This document shows, piece by piece, positions 1-14,867 of a stretch of 64,000 nucleotides of DNA (within the stretch, counting starts at the first letter, position 1; the number at the start of each line of letters is the position of its first letter). The notes under the pieces were generated by a model. It did no database searches and was not told where the DNA came from. It was given only the letters and a program-made list of their open reading frames with translations. This DNA is from Sarcomyxa edulis (Eukaryota > Basidiomycota > Agaricomycetes > Agaricales > Mycenaceae): positions 1,364,001 through 1,428,000 of the forward strand of contig QUOL01000010.1 of NCBI GenBank assembly GCA_009761415.1. Direction: 5' to 3'. The translations under genes and the position numbers were made by a program.

Positions 1-289
1 CGTTTTTCTGCTGCTCTGAATGGCGTCCAGTCTAGTTCGAGATGACTGTCTCTTGTTTTTGTAGCCCTTAGATACTGTCGCCTCGCTTTCTTGTAAGCAC
101 TTGAAGATGGTGAGCTCGAGGATGGTGTTGTGGAAGAAAGCATGATTGAAAGCCGCGTTTATAACTCGGCGTGCTGCCGGGACTGTTCGTGTCTTGGAAG
201 AGGTCCCTCATCAACCCGACCTTTTTTATTTGACGCCAACTATATCTTGAACAATCCTGGTCTAGTTCGCTTTTCCTCCTTCGTTTCGT

Positions 290-2595
<2,306 letters not shown>

Positions 2596-2779
2596 TACTA
2601 ATGCATCGGCCATATAATGCCTCTTGCATCGATTAATGCATACCAACTTATATTCCAATACCTGGATGGATATACGGGGCGATCCGTTTCTTTTGCCAGG
2701 CTTCCAAAGCGTCATCATGCGTCACGAAGTAGTTCTTTGATACACATAAGATTATAAACAAGCGCCCCGACTTACGGCC

Positions 2780-3553
2780 CTATTCCTTGCTTGCAGGTTT
2801 TCTCCGGTCCTTGGGAGTTTTGGTCGGTCGTCGTTTTGCTTTGGCCGTTTTCGTTGCCTCCGAATCACCCTGTATGAGAGTTTCATCATCGCTGTCGGCC
2901 CTTTCTGCCCATAGACGTCCGGCTTGGAGAGCCATCACGCCTGTCAGCGCCACACTGCAGATAAGATTGTTTGTGGCGAGTTCGAGTGTCGCATTGCGAA
3001 GCTCGCGAGGGAAAGGGGCATCTTTCAAGGTGTGCTCCGGTAATGTGGAGAAGTGGGTCACCAAACCTTTATGGACGCCTTAGTGATGCATAAATAGAGG
3101 AGAACAAAGAACAAACTGGGAAGGACCGAGCGGAAGTACATGACGACTGTTGTGCCGAACAAGACTATTGCACTGTGATTTTAGTATGACTGGGCTTTGA
3201 GATGGACTGGAGAGTACTCACAGATGCTGCCTCCGTCGAACATGAGATTTCCTGCCTCTCCGTCGCGCAAACTCCAGAGTATGGTACAACCACCGACACC
3301 TATGACAGCGCTCAAGACGTATAGAATGGCGTTCGGGCCATTAGCGATGATAGAGTAGTAGGACGCGGCGGTCCAGAGGTGTTCATTAGTGACGGGTGAT
3401 TTCCACAGAGTAAGAGAGTCTGCGATCCAATGGGTAAAAAGAGAGCCTGGAAAGCCATAGTCAGGGCGGTAGAGACAGAACAGAAAATGGAAAATGGAAC
3501 ATACCCAACAAGAAACTGATAGCACAGGTTACGACTGCAGCTCTTACACCCAT
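2780..3553 (-). CDS. SHR3: Shr3-type ER membrane chaperone for amino-acid permeases
   Basis: Four exons on the minus strand: 3505-3553, 3222-3446, 3117-3164, 2780-3078, totalling 206 residues. It is a small polytopic protein with about four hydrophobic segments: VVTCAISFLLG at the N-terminus, then AILYVLSAVIGVGG, then a segment after exon 3 (LFGTTVVMYF), then the LICSVALTGVMALQAG helix. It ends in a Lys-rich tail (KRRPTKTPKDRRKPASKE). In the Shr3 family, four membrane segments plus a charged cytosolic tail assist folding and ER exit of amino-acid permeases. The assignment rests on topology, length and remembered similarity to basidiomycete Shr3 sequences, so it is less secure than its neighbours. 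A stop lies upstream in the same frame, fixing the ATG at 3553 unless a further exon exists. Confidence 0.68.
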
Positions 3554-3702
3554 AATCCAGAGATGGTCGACGAGTAGGACGTGGCAAAAGTTGGCAAAGA
3601 GTCTATCTCAACTCAAGTTGCTCGACCAAATTTCATGATGGGCCAAGCCATGTGATTCCCTCATCAAAAATTAAAATATTCGTATTTCCAACTCTATATT
3701 TC

Positions 3703-4438
3703 ATGCTCTCTCTTCGACGTCTATCATCCGCGTTTTCTCACAAATGCATATCCCCGATTGCAAGTGAAAGGCATCTCTCAACAACGCGTCAACCTCTCCC
3801 TTGGTTTGTGGACCCAGAACCCGATCCCATACCCCAAAGTTTCATCGAGAGAGTTCCCCCACCCCATCTTCGGCATGATGCACCACCCCCGGTACCCCAC
3901 GATGCACCTCAACCACTAAAGGAGTTGCATGCTCAGTTGTCTCAATCGCCACATCTCGACCAGGCAAAACTATTGGTCGCAAGACCGTCTGCTATACCAG
4001 AAGGTCCCCCTCTACCTGAGTTACCGGAGCGTCAAGCCCAAGGGCGACGTAAACGAGGAAGAACATATGCAGGCGAGGGAATACCCATGCCAGGTGGCGG
4101 TATATGGAGTTGGCTACTTCTAGCACAGGCAAGTGCACTTTTCGACGAGCAGCGAAGTGGAACTGATATCATCCGCGTTGAAGGTCAAAGAAGGCACGGA
4201 AGATCGAGGAGCAATCGAGTCTGTCGTTCGTACTGTACGGAAATCAGTATGTCCTCCCCCTGTACATCCAGTGTTATCTCTCATTCCATCATAGCTCTTA
4301 ACGATGCGGCCCCCACTACCTATTCCGCCGAACCTGAAACGGAGGAATCATAACGGCTGGGCTATGATAGACGCGGGCAATTTCGCGATCCACATATTGA
4401 GCAAAGAGGCTCGAGAAAAGTATTTCTTCGAACGATGA
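3703..4438 (+). CDS. RsfS/Atp25-N-type mitochondrial ribosome factor
   Basis: Three exons: 3703-4128, 4184-4246, 4295-4438, totalling 210 residues. The start at 3703 gives a mitochondrial-type leader (MLSLRRLSSAFSHKC); an earlier in-frame ATG at 3652 lies in AT-rich sequence and looks like 5'UTR. The C-terminal domain carries the RsfS signature WAMIDAGNFAIHILSKEARE. The middle is Pro-rich and poorly conserved. Bacterial RsfS and its mitochondrial relative MALSU1 bind the large subunit protein uL14. In yeast the same domain forms the N-terminal half of Atp25; no second domain is seen here. The first intron must start with GC (CAG|GCAAGT at 4129) to keep the domain in frame; a CTGAT branch-site-like motif lies near its 3' end. 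Confidence 0.85.
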
Positions 4439-4452
4439 CAAGTATATTTACG

Positions 4453-5177
4453 GTCGTATGAATATATTCCCCGATTGCCTTGTCTTACAGTCGCATCGGA
4501 AATGCTGAACGACAACGATATTGGTGGAAACAATGGTGTTGGTGTTTACCCAGGAGTCGCAAACCCAATTGCCTCTTTCATTAATAGCGACCCACTCTCT
4601 GCCAGTTTTGTACGTCTAATCACCTTACATCTGACGCTGTTGTCTAGGGGATCTCCGGCACCGCTAGGTAACGGACCCTACATCAACAGTCCGAGGTGCT
4701 TGTACGGGACATAATTTTGCTGGAGATGTCCAAGCGGCTTGCACGTTCAAACAAACTGCCGGCGTGGTGGAAGGTCGCTCTGGCATCATCGAACCATCGC
4801 ACATAGATCTCTTTCCCGAGACGTCCAACAAAGGCGACTGTTGGCCGTTTCTATCCTTGTTTTCCTGTGCTGACCGAGCTTCTTTTAAGATGAAGGTTGG
4901 GCGAACATAAACAGGACCCCACGACTGACTGACAGTGGTTCTGGTGTAATGCCTGATCATGATGCTGCGAATGTAGCCTCTGGTGCTTAGTAGGCAAAAG
5001 GGCATTCCCACTACGTACGCTGTATTTCTAGCTGGTCCAAACGTTGTAAGATGGTCAGAACAATAATCAAATACTCGAAACCTGAACTCGCCCTTACAGG
5101 TAGAAGCTAATGGGCCGAGGAACACCACCGAAAGCTCTCGTTTGATATTTGACCGCTACATTCCAGTGTTCTAACAT
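4453..5177 (+). other. Unassigned exon-like coding pieces
   Basis: Between the RsfS-like gene and the GH16 gene, three plus-strand segments read like exons. One is about 4491-4614 (ANPIASFINSDPLSASF, followed by a GTACGT donor). One is about 4667-4890, after CGCTAG, with protein-like text such as AACTFKQTAGVVEGRSGI and a Cys-containing end. One is about 5000-5040 joined to 5100-5177 (GIPTTYAVFLAGPN, a GTAAGA donor, a TTACAG acceptor, then FDRYIPVF and stop). I could not join all pieces in one frame: the 4640-4667 and 4890-5000 junctions need a frameshift or an unseen exon. It may be a short unknown gene or a decayed one. No family is recognised. A 154-codon open frame on the minus strand (4664-5128) has no ATG start and reads less like protein. 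Confidence 0.25.
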
Positions 5178-5211
5178 ATACATGAACATACATCACTGTT
5201 AACCTAACATC

Positions 5212-6709
5212 TTACTCGTATATATTGAGCGAAGCAATATCAAAGTAGGCGTCAACGAAATCGGAGGGATTGTTGTTGACGTAGTCTAACAATAGTCACC
5301 AATTAGCCCTATGTACCGATCAGAAAGGTAATTCGTAAATGCACTGACCTACACATGTCGAAGGACATCCCGATGTGCTGTACACGCTCCCAGCCCACGA
5401 TCCACCTATACAAACAAGGATACAATGAACCAAGCATACTCGGAACAGGACAGTGGCACGCACACAGTGTGAGGTTGATAATAATATTGTGAGCGCTGAA
5501 GAACTCTGGAATGTTACAGCTCGTATCCGGGAACAGTGCGGAAGGCGTTCCCTACGATAAAATCTGTTCAGAAAAGAAGAAGAATAAATAAGGCCTTGGG
5601 CGCACCCAATTATCCGTATCGACACTTGATGCGCCACTGGATACATCGGGTGGGACATTGCCACCGTTTCGAGACCAGAACCACACCTTGATGAAACTAT
5701 TGGTCCGCTCCATTGCATACCTAATTAAATAATATCATCATCGCCAAGCAGCATGCTCAGATCAAAGCCACACGCACCATCCACCCCCATCAGTGTTGAA
5801 TGTAGGACCGTAGCTCGAAGCTTCAGCCAACCTGACGCCACAGCCGGCATTTCCATTTACCTACAGATATCTCGTTAGACGAAAACACATTTGGCGGATT
5901 TTACCATTACGGAAGGACACTTGCATTGACGTCGCAGTCGGCTTGTGTTGGTGCACTTTTGACGAGTGGCATTGATCTACATCAGTCGGGATGGCATGCT
6001 AGAAAAGACGAAGTACACACCCCGTTTCCGTTCGAGTAGCTGGCATCGTACATCCTTACAGTCATTTTCAGTACAGGTTATTCAATCTTGTTCATACAAA
6101 AGTGTTCGCGCACCTGCAGATGTGTGTAGCGTGACTGAATTGGTCCCTTGGTCATTGACTCCTTCGAGAATGTCGACTTCGCCCTAAGCCAAAAGAAAGT
6201 TAGACATCGGATTTGGTTTTCGGAAGAGTTAAAGAGAGTGCTCACACCATTAGGCCAGGTCGCTTCGTCTGTCTCCCAAACTGCTGGCCATGTCCCACAA
6301 CCTTGTGGCATATGCCTGAGATTGAAGCTAGGAGTCATAAGATGTTGGTCAGTACTTCACACTAGAGAAAATTTAGCAATGACGCGCACACTGCTACATG
6401 ATTTGTGTATACATTGTTGGTCCGGATCCGCACAGAATTTCTTCCAGGGCCGTTGGGGTCGAGTACTGTCCTGAAATCGGTCCTGAGGATGAAAGTGTCA
6501 CTGGACGCAAAGGTCAGGTTATTGGCCTGGGAAGTGGCCATGTCGACATAGTTGACACGTCCCGCTGTGGGATCCGCAATGGCCTCAAAATTGAAAGACG
6601 TGTAGAAGTTAGACCCGACTATACTCTCAGATCGAGAGTAAGTTGCACTCCAAGCAGGACTAGCGAGCGATACGAGAGCGACAGTCCGGGCTAAATGGTA
6701 TGCCTTCAT
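5212..6709 (-). CDS. Secreted GH16 endo-beta-glucanase-like enzyme
   Basis: Ten exons on the minus strand: 6390-6709, 6246-6327, 6114-6183, 6021-6054, 5925-5955, 5778-5860, 5606-5720, 5464-5551, 5349-5405, 5212-5285, summing to 317 residues. The signal peptide is clear (ARTVALVSLASPAWSA). The GH16 core follows: MPQGCGTWPAVWET, then the catalytic motif GEVDILEG at about residues 135-142 (nucleophile Glu136, acid/base Glu141), then VWFWSRN and SGCPSTC near the end. In fungi these enzymes cut mixed-linked or beta-1,3-glucans in cell walls or plant material. Exons of 31 and 34 nt sit between the catalytic exon and the middle of the domain. The intron after CDVN starts with GCAAGT, not GT; joining there restores the usual CDVNVNGNAGCGV. 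No CBM or GPI signal was seen. Confidence 0.92.
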
Positions 6710-7959
6710 CGTGACTGAAGCTACAAAGGCCAGAACAGTTCGAAGAGATCAGGGGTAGGTAAGCCATCTTATAGTCTGAGGAAAGATGCGCCGGTACACT
6801 CGCTAGCCTTGTTCCGAGGATCGCAAGGTAAAGAGACATATGGTCCAGTCACGTCGTTTGATATCATGCGGTGCGATGATGTAGACCATTCTAGCATATG
6901 TCTTCCGTTGTAACGGGGAGTGAACATCCATGGCACATTGACTCTATCTGCGAGGCGGGCTATGAAAATGACTTCATGGGAACGAGGGAGTCTAAGAAAA
7001 GCCTTGTGATCGCAGCCACGATTTTCCGAGTCCGAAATCCATATGTCGCTCCACATCCACTTCATTGGTGTATATCTAGCTATAAGGCAAGATTCAGCAT
7101 ATCAAAGATGCATAAAGGGGAACATTGAAAGATCAGACCTATCTGTAGGTTGAAGCAAAATGACCAATCGCGGGCCACAGTTACGCTCCGGCAAGGTCAC
7201 GTGCGTCATTGTATGTCTGGTATCCTCATGGTCGTTTCCATCCCATGATTCCGACAAAAGTCCCAAAACTCACAACACAATTACAGAGACGTGGCTGGAT
7301 CTATTGTTGGTCGTATCAACCACGATTTTAGTCACTGCCTCTATGTCGTACTCGTCAATCGGAGTCTGTGTAAAAGAACATGCGGTGAGTAGTGATGCTA
7401 CGATTGATGACACGACTGAAGAACTCAGTACACTCTCTGAGTTCTCTGACAAGAGGATTTATAGAGTTTGATTCGTCATGAAAGCCACGTTTCTTGTGTA
7501 TCTCTTCGCTGAGAGACACAGCTTCTCGGCCAACGTGATTGCAATCATCCCCTCTATATGAATAAAATTTCCCACTACAGGCATCAGCCCACGGTCTTTC
7601 TAGATCATGCACTCAGCTTAATCACGTTCTTCCATGTTCCAGTTACGGGAAAACTGCGGTCGATACGCCAATGGTTGTGTCCCATTATAGTAATCATCAT
7701 ATTCTTGCGCTACATCGGTGACAGTAACTCACCCAAAGAGGGCTGACCAGGGCATCGTCATAGATTTCAGACCTTCGTTGTCCATGCGGCTTAAACTTGC
7801 GGGCGGCCTTCGAGCCTAGCATCGAATTGTTTGGCCTAAAACCTATTGCCAAACAACTGTAGGGACTCCATCAGATCAGTAAGCACATTAGGACAACATC
7901 CGAAAAACGGATCCGTTCTATAAGAGCACATTACAGAAGAGATCGTGTATATGATGCCT
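6710..7959. other. Intergenic stretch, no supported gene
   Basis: About 1.25 kb between the GH16 start and the MSH3 stop, both transcribed leftward. It should hold the GH16 promoter and the MSH3 3' untranslated region. Minus-strand fragments around 7130-7700 read weakly like exons (for example a piece ending in NCGPRLVILLQ), but I could not build a gene with consistent phases. No repeat or RNA gene was seen. Confidence 0.4.
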
Positions 7960-10900
7960 TTAACATTCGGAGTTGATGCGCAGTTCCTTCAAAGCACCGA
8001 AGGAATTGTCGTTAGAATCAGTCACACACTGATTAAGTAGTTTGACATATTTCCTGACTCTATAATCCCCTTCAGCATTTGCATACACGAAACTTGTGGC
8101 AATAGCACGCACCTGTTTCTCTTGCTCCGTTCTTCCACTTCCTTTCGTAGACGAGAAGACCGTTCGGTTGCAGTATCCAGAAGGACTTCCGGAAGACCAG
8201 CAAGACGCGCACATTCAACACCAAAAGATTCTTCCGCTAAGCCTGATGTCAAGCGGTATAGAAACGTGATATCTCGTCTACCGTCGATGCGCGTATTGTC
8301 CGAGTAGCCCATATGCAGGTTTTGTATATCGTGCGGAAACCTTCTTTGCAGGTCAATAGCGACCGACGGGTAATGCGTGATGAACAAGGTCTTGCATTTG
8401 GTAGCCTCGACCAGATGATGAAGCACGCTGCCGGCTATTGCCATGCCATCAAACGTTGAAGTTCCTCGACCTAGTTCATCGAGTATGACTAGGCTCCTTT
8501 CGGTAGCTGTGCGCAATATATCACTGGTCTCCGACATTTCGACCATAAATGTTGACCGTCCTCTAGCTAGATCATCCGACGCTAAAAGCCCAAACAAGTT
8601 AGCCTGACGTCAATAACACAACTTGTGAAGCTAAGCTCACCGCCCATCCTCGTACTACAAGAATTAAATCAGTCACAAGACGCAAAAACAGGAGCGAATC
8701 GACGAACAGAATGCTGTCCAACATCCCAAGCTTCACAGATGTGGCGGGCACATATGATCCAATCTGTGCCATAAGAGCGATAAGCGCTATCATCCTTACG
8801 GAACTACTCTTACTGTCGAAGCAAGTCAATGAATGCCGGTAATAACGTCGAGAAGCACTAACCCGCCCATGTTCCTGTTCAAGTACAGATTAGAACTCAG
8901 CAAAGCACTAGGGCTAGAACAGACGCACGGTCCAGTGATAACCTTACTCCTAGGCTGTCCACCACCCATGCAGACTGAGTTTGGGACGAACGGATCAGAC
9001 CTAAGTGCTTCTACCATGGGGTGCCTACCATCGACGATCTCGAGTGTATCATCATCCGTAAACTGCGGCCGCACATAGCCTTCTTGAAGAGCTACATGGG
9101 CGAGACCTAGTAAACAATCGGCTGTCGCCAACTTGTTAACAACATCCCGCATGACACCGTAATAATTTTGAGCAATCTCGTCAAGAAACGAGGAAAACGC
9201 TCGCTGAGCTTCAGCCTGAAGCGTTTCGTTCAATTGAGCACGCTCTTGTAGTTTCGATTTGACCTCGGGAGTGTGATACCGTTCGGAGATTCTCGTTCTA
9301 GGACAACAATTAAACGTGAGGACGGTCAAGAAAGGCTACGCTGCATTACCTAGACACGATATGCCACGTTGGTGGTATGATACGGTTTTCGCTCTTTTTG
9401 ACTTCGACTAAATACTGGGAAGAACTCATGAGAAACGGACTACATAGAATATATCAAGAATTTCTTACCTCTTCTCCTGCGACACTCGTCCAAGCTAGTG
9501 AAGGTTTTTTCAATACCTTCCGAATTGACTTCAACTCTTCCATGAGCTCTACTTCGACTGCTTGCAGTGCCTGTCAAGATGTTGATGACATGGCCTCGAG
9601 ACGTAGATAGACAAGAGACACATATACATACAAGATCAGTATCTGCGATCATAGGATACCTCTCTGGGTCAATCCACATGGTGTCCTTCCGGCCTTCCGC
9701 GGCTCGTTTCACTGAAACAATGTCCAGGAGATCCCTCATAGGCTTCTTGAGTCGAGGAAACGAGCTGATGATATCATTTAGTAGGACAGATTTGAACCCA
9801 ACATCTGCAGGCTGGTCAACGGCGTCAAAAGCACAAGCAATCTTATTGAACGCGGGAAGGAGATGGGCTAGTTCTTGCGGCGTGCACTAGAACGAAGTAG
9901 TCAGTAGATGGTAAATCGCAGTGCTCCTGAGAGCTACCTTTCCGTATTGGATTCGGCATAATCCCTTGGCAAGATCGGGCGAGCTTTTGAAAAGTCCACG
10001 GAGGACCACTAGTTTTTCGGATGAGCTGGATAGAATCTCTTCCACAGCATCAACTCGGGCCTGGAGTAGACTGTAAATACATCAAAAAAGGTCAGGTCAT
10101 ATATGTAATACGATGCGTAGCAGGAAAAGACTCACGTCTTGTCAATTAGAGGTCTTCCTACCCAGCTCTTTAGAAGCCTCGCACCGAATTTAGTTTTGGT
10201 ATGGTCAAGAATCCACATCAATGAACCTCTAGTGGTATGGTCCGTTTCGTTTCGATATACCTCAAGGTTAGTCAACGTGTTCGCAGCGAGTAGCATGTGG
10301 GCTCTTGTTGTGAATTTACTGAAGAATTTTGTGTCCAAGAATGCATCGGCGATCCCAAAAGCTGCCAGATGCTTGATTGTGTGAGCCAGCACGATTACAA
10401 CACGTTGCGGGAAGTCCGTGACAGCCGCCATAAGTCTTCCTGAGAGGATTATCAGAGAGATCATCATTGAATATGGGATTTATGTAGAAACCTGATGTAA
10501 AACTCTCTGAGGTGACCTTGGCTTTTGTTTTATCCGTATAAAACTCTGAGATAAACGAGAATGCCTCTGTATATGGCATACGTCCCTTGAACCGTTCGAC
10601 ACGTATTTTGTCACCGGCCGAAGATATCCTGAGAGCAAAACTGTGAGCAGTTTGATAGGGTTTAATGCTTAATTGACACGATACCCAGTAAAATGAGTCA
10701 ACATCTTCTCGCTTGCTTTAGTGAGTCCGCCTTCTGGCAACAATAATTCTGTCGGTCTGGTATGCACTAGTCGTGTCTGTATGGAAATAAGTTTGCAATA
10801 GGAAATCGAGACGACTATAGGTATACCTCCAATTCAATACGCATATGGTTATCTACGACAGAAACACATCAGTGTCAATGGGTACGACATAGATAATCCC

Positions 10901-12222
10901 CGAAATACCTTCGAATTCATCCCACACGACATCACCGGTGCTTGGACAAATGCTGATCATACTGATGCTCACTCTCTCGTCGTTTCCCATGCCACCTTTT
11001 GGCTCCTCAATTATGCACATCAGCGGCGGGGGAGAATAACGTTCGATGTCATCTACAGAATCTAGATCGTCCACATATCTGCGCGTGAAGGAATGAAGTC
11101 TGTATACATATTATAACTATATTTCACTTACGTCGCCGCGGTGTACAAGTGGGTGAGTTCGCGCACGAACGGTGTGTTTTTATTGTCACCGACCTTTTTT
11201 AGGGCGGCGGTTTCTTGCTGGCCAACAATGCCGACCTTGTACCCTTGAGAGAGTAGTCTTTTATCTCGGTCAACACAGTTATCCCTACATCAAAGAAGTG
11301 AAAGACTTGCTTTTTCAAGTGAACTTCGCGTCTGTGTATAGGAATTGATGCTACCTGAAAATTACGATCCCAGAAACAAACTATTCCAAGCTCCTTGGCT
11401 GCGACCTGAGAGATAGATGATTGGTCACGAGAAGTGATTGGGAAGAATTGGGCACACCTTCGCATCTTCCCCGAAGAACCTGTATTTATATCCAACCTCT
11501 ACCATGAGCAATATCCCTTGGTGTGCAGCCTTCAATTTCAAAATCTTGGAATGGATCATCAACATGCGACTCGCAATCGAGATACAGACGAGACCTACTT
11601 GTTGTTCCAATGGTGTATATACTTGGCCACTGGGACCAACTTCTTGTAGGGCCTTCTTAGCTAGTTTAGCGGTGGTTTTACCTTTCGACCTTCCTTTGGC
11701 ATCCTTGTTCGAGAACAGCTCGCTGAGTTTCGCGAACCCATCGTCAGACTCGTCTTCCCCTGATGCCTCCGGTACATGGTCTCTGTCCTTCACGTGGTCC
11801 TCGGACTCATGGGTAGCTATAGATTTTTTTCGAATGAAAGGGTTGTTGTCTCCAAGCAGTTTCTGCTTGAATGCTTCATGACGTTTCTGTCTAGTCGCCT
11901 CATCAGCGAGCGTGTGGTCTTTCGGAGGTTCAGGTTTTTCTGGGGATGTAGGATTGAAACGCCATTGCTCAGCTGTTCCCTGAGATGAGCCTGCTCTACT
12001 CGGAGAAGATAGCCTCTTTTTCTTTATCGGTGGTTCGCCATCGCTATCATCGTTAGTCAAATCGATAGCATGGCCGGGAGAGCTGACTCGTTTCTTGCCG
12101 GCTACCTTCGACGGCGAAGATTTTGGAGTAAAGAAGGCAGAAATGGTAGGTTGTGATGGCATGAATGTCGTAAAGGTCGTGAAGAGCGTTGAAGACGTTG
12201 AGGCAATTGGGGAGAACGTCAA
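7960..12222 (-). CDS. MSH3: MutS homologue MSH3, mismatch repair
   Basis: A multi-exon gene read leftward. The first exon (from 12222, or more likely the ATG at 12162, [11 protein letters not shown]) opens with a PCNA-binding PIP box, QPTISAFF, then a disordered Ser/Lys-rich tail. Next comes the MSH3-type mismatch-recognition domain (YTPLEQQV, then [12 protein letters not shown]), connector and lever domains, and the ATPase. The ATPase has VITGP and NMGG split by an intron (Walker A), [11 protein letters not shown] (signature), [17 protein letters not shown] (Walker B) and TLFITHYP. The last exon, 7960-8059, ends at TAA. MSH3 pairs with MSH2 as MutS-beta, which binds insertion-deletion loops. 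[10 protein letters not shown] rather than an MSH6-type Phe-X-Glu recognition loop favours MSH3. Not every internal splice site was traced. Confidence 0.9.
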
Positions 12223-12324
12223 GTTGAGCGTAAGTACGGAATTGACTCAGAGAGAAGTTGGAGGACGCGACGATGATCGTTGTCGCGGGTATACCACGTG
12301 TTTCATCGTCCTTCAGTGTTCACG

Positions 12325-13432
12325 ATGATCATGCAACTTGGTCGCTCTCTCGTTCAACTCGCCTCTCGACGACCTCATCGACTGAGTGCTCTGAGATGGC
12401 AATCCACAGCTACTGCTGAAGTTATCGACGGTCCCGCCATCACGCAGACAAATCGTATTTTTGTTCTCGTGCGTATCCTTTTTTTACCCCGTAGCTGACA
12501 TCATTGCAGGTGCCGAAGCGACCTTGAAACGGTTTTGGACCACCGTTGGCATCGACAAACGCGGTGATGATCTCGCTATTACACTGGACAAGCGCGCTCT
12601 CAAAACACCATCAGGAAATACCCTCCTCATACCCCAGAATAAGACCTTGCTCGCTACACTTGTTGCTGCTGAGTGGGATCATCAGGCGACAGTAATGAAG
12701 CCACATGCTCTGCCCATGGTAAGCTACCAAGTATTGCACTACGTGTTCTCTTAACCCCATCCGTAGACCTCTCTGGCGTCAAGAGCTTTGGACGCTATGG
12801 TGGAACCCACTACGAAGAAGGAAGTGTGTGAAGCACTGGTACATTATCTGGATACGGATACCATCTGGTCAGTCACGTCCCCAGTAATCATTCAACATCA
12901 CTGAGATTATTTTAGCTTCCACCAGGACTACCCTGATCCACTGGTGAAGCTCCAAAATGACCACTGGCTACCTTTGCTATCATGGGCTCGTGATACATTC
13001 GATGTTGAAATACTCACATTCGACTCTATACTTTTCAACACTCAACCCGAAGATACGAAAAAGAAGCTCATACAAGTTCTATCCCAGTTCGATCACTGGG
13101 AAATGGCCGGTACGCATGACCGACCATATCTTTGAATACTCCGTTAAGTTATATTCTACTCAGCGATGGAACGTGCGACTTACACCACAAAATCATTCAT
13201 AATTGCTCTTGCCTTGGTCAAGCAGCACCTCACTGTAGAGGAGGCGTCTTTGGCCGCTCAAGTAGAAGTTTCTAGCCAAATCGAGCGATGGGGGGAGGTT
13301 GAAGACTGTAAGCTTTTGATGCCGATCAGCTCGTATCAATCTAACTCTTTTTGCACGGCAGCTCACGACGTTGACTTCCACGATGTTAGACGCCAGCTCG
13401 GCAGCGCTGCTTGTCTGTTGTCAAAAATATGA
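12325..13432 (+). CDS. ATP12: ATP12, F1-ATPase assembly chaperone
   Basis: Six exons: 12325-12454, 12510-12718, 12767-12867, 12916-13109, 13164-13307, 13362-13432, totalling 282 residues. It starts with a mitochondrial-type leader rich in Arg and Ser. The ATP12 domain shows KRFWTTVGIDKRGDDLAITL, then LLIPQNKTLLATLVAAEWDH, HDNWLP-type text (QNDHWLPLLSWA) and the C-terminal DVDFHDVRRQLGSAACLL. Family role: binds the F1 alpha subunit in the mitochondrial matrix and keeps it competent for assembly. The length is normal for the family. It is divergent from MSH3, with 102 bp between the outermost start codons, so the two probably share a promoter region. Confidence 0.93.
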
Positions 13433-14867
13433 TATCTATACTCACTATAATTATATTTACCAGCCACCACTAAAATTACCCCGTCCTTCATTCACGATGT
13501 CTATTCGTGGGATAACTGGCCTAAATTCATATTGCACCCTCCCCCGGCGCGTCAATTGCTTGAACAGCTGAGCTGTAGGAATTGAGCGGCCGCCCTTCCC
13601 CTTGTTCTATTGGCACTCATGATCCACCCGCTCTGTTCGTCGGCGGTTGTTGATTTCCTTGGCAAGTTGCGCTCTGGACTCCAGGCCTTGCAAGACCCGG
13701 AGTTATCTTTGTATATCTTTCGGCACAATGGCTTTTATGCAACTTCATCTCCTATCCTCCTCTTACATAGGCTTCTTACTCTCGTACAATATCCCCCTCG
13801 TCCAATCAACAGGGCCCGGATTCAGTCAGTGCGCAAAATAACCTTTCGGCGAACAGTTCAGATGGAAGGCGTACACCAACCTTACGTTTCGGATCTTCAG
13901 AGGGTTCATGAAGAGCTCACATGAATACGACGTGGGTTCACCCTGGACTAGTCTCGAGTCTCGAGGTCAAGGTACGTTTTTTCATTCAGGAATCAGTGAG
14001 TTATCAGGTTCTTGAACGGATCTATCCATGCCCTAATAGTATCGAACCCAATAGTCACCAGTACTTGTGTTCGTCGTACGCTAGGTACCCGCGAACCAAC
14101 AGCGAACAACCGTGACTGAGCGTTAGTGCGGCCTTTCCAGAAAGGATCTCACTGACTATGACTATATTTGATCACCCAACAGTTTGCTATACCCGGCGTA
14201 GAGGTTAGTGTTTAGTATTAACCTATCCCAACTACTGGGAGTCAGATGACATCCTTTCGTGGGACTGTTCAACTATTCGAAGACGCATCACGGCCATGTA
14301 CGACGCGGTAAAAGCATCTCAACAGTCAATTATCTTACGACGGCAATGCTTGCGACTGGTCACCCGCTCATAAACGAGGTGACTTTACATAACAGCCATA
14401 GGTGAGTGAGCAAAATGCGCAAGAAATTCGACGACTTTAGGACTTAGAATTCCGTCATCCTGTCAGTCGACGTGAGCATTCAACACGTATCAATCGTACT
14501 TGTTAGGCGACTATCACGCCACAAGACATGTTCGCCTCGTGAATCTCGCGACTGGTGAGTCAAAACGCGTTGACCACGTGAATTGACTTTGTAGTTGATC
14601 GGAGTGATATCGCAGCTCGCCCAAAATAGGCCATGTGATACTGAGTTCAATCTTTGCAAGTTACAAGATTTACGCCTCGCCCCGGACAGCAGTCTAGCGG
14701 AGCGTCTCAACCGAACGGGTTCCGAAAAGCGGCCATTTGTCGGATTAGCTTGATCCCGATGGCAATCCCCACTCATGATCCCAAAACGTATAAAACCATC
14801 ACCCCACATTTTACCCCGCTCTCTCCATCCCCACTTTTAAAGCAATCAAATCCAGACTTTACTCACA
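13433..14867. other. Unassigned stretch with exon-like fragments
   Basis: About 1.4 kb after ATP12. Several plus-strand pieces resemble exons: 13492-13575 (DVYSWDNWPKFILHPPPARQ), 13782-13840, 13861-13973 (WKAYTNLTFRIFRGFMK, ending in CAAG|GTACGT) and about 14248-14370 (DDILSWDCSTIRRRITAMYD). Some can be joined in phase, but there is no convincing start, and the middle (13970-14240) does not connect. This may be an unknown gene, a relic, or chance open frames. No family is recognised. Confidence 0.25.
14789..14795 (+). promoter_or_regulatory. TATA box of the small Pro-rich gene
   Basis: TATAAAA lies 79 bp before the ATG at 14868, with a pyrimidine-rich stretch between them. This is a plausible spacing for a fungal core promoter. 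Confidence 0.5.
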
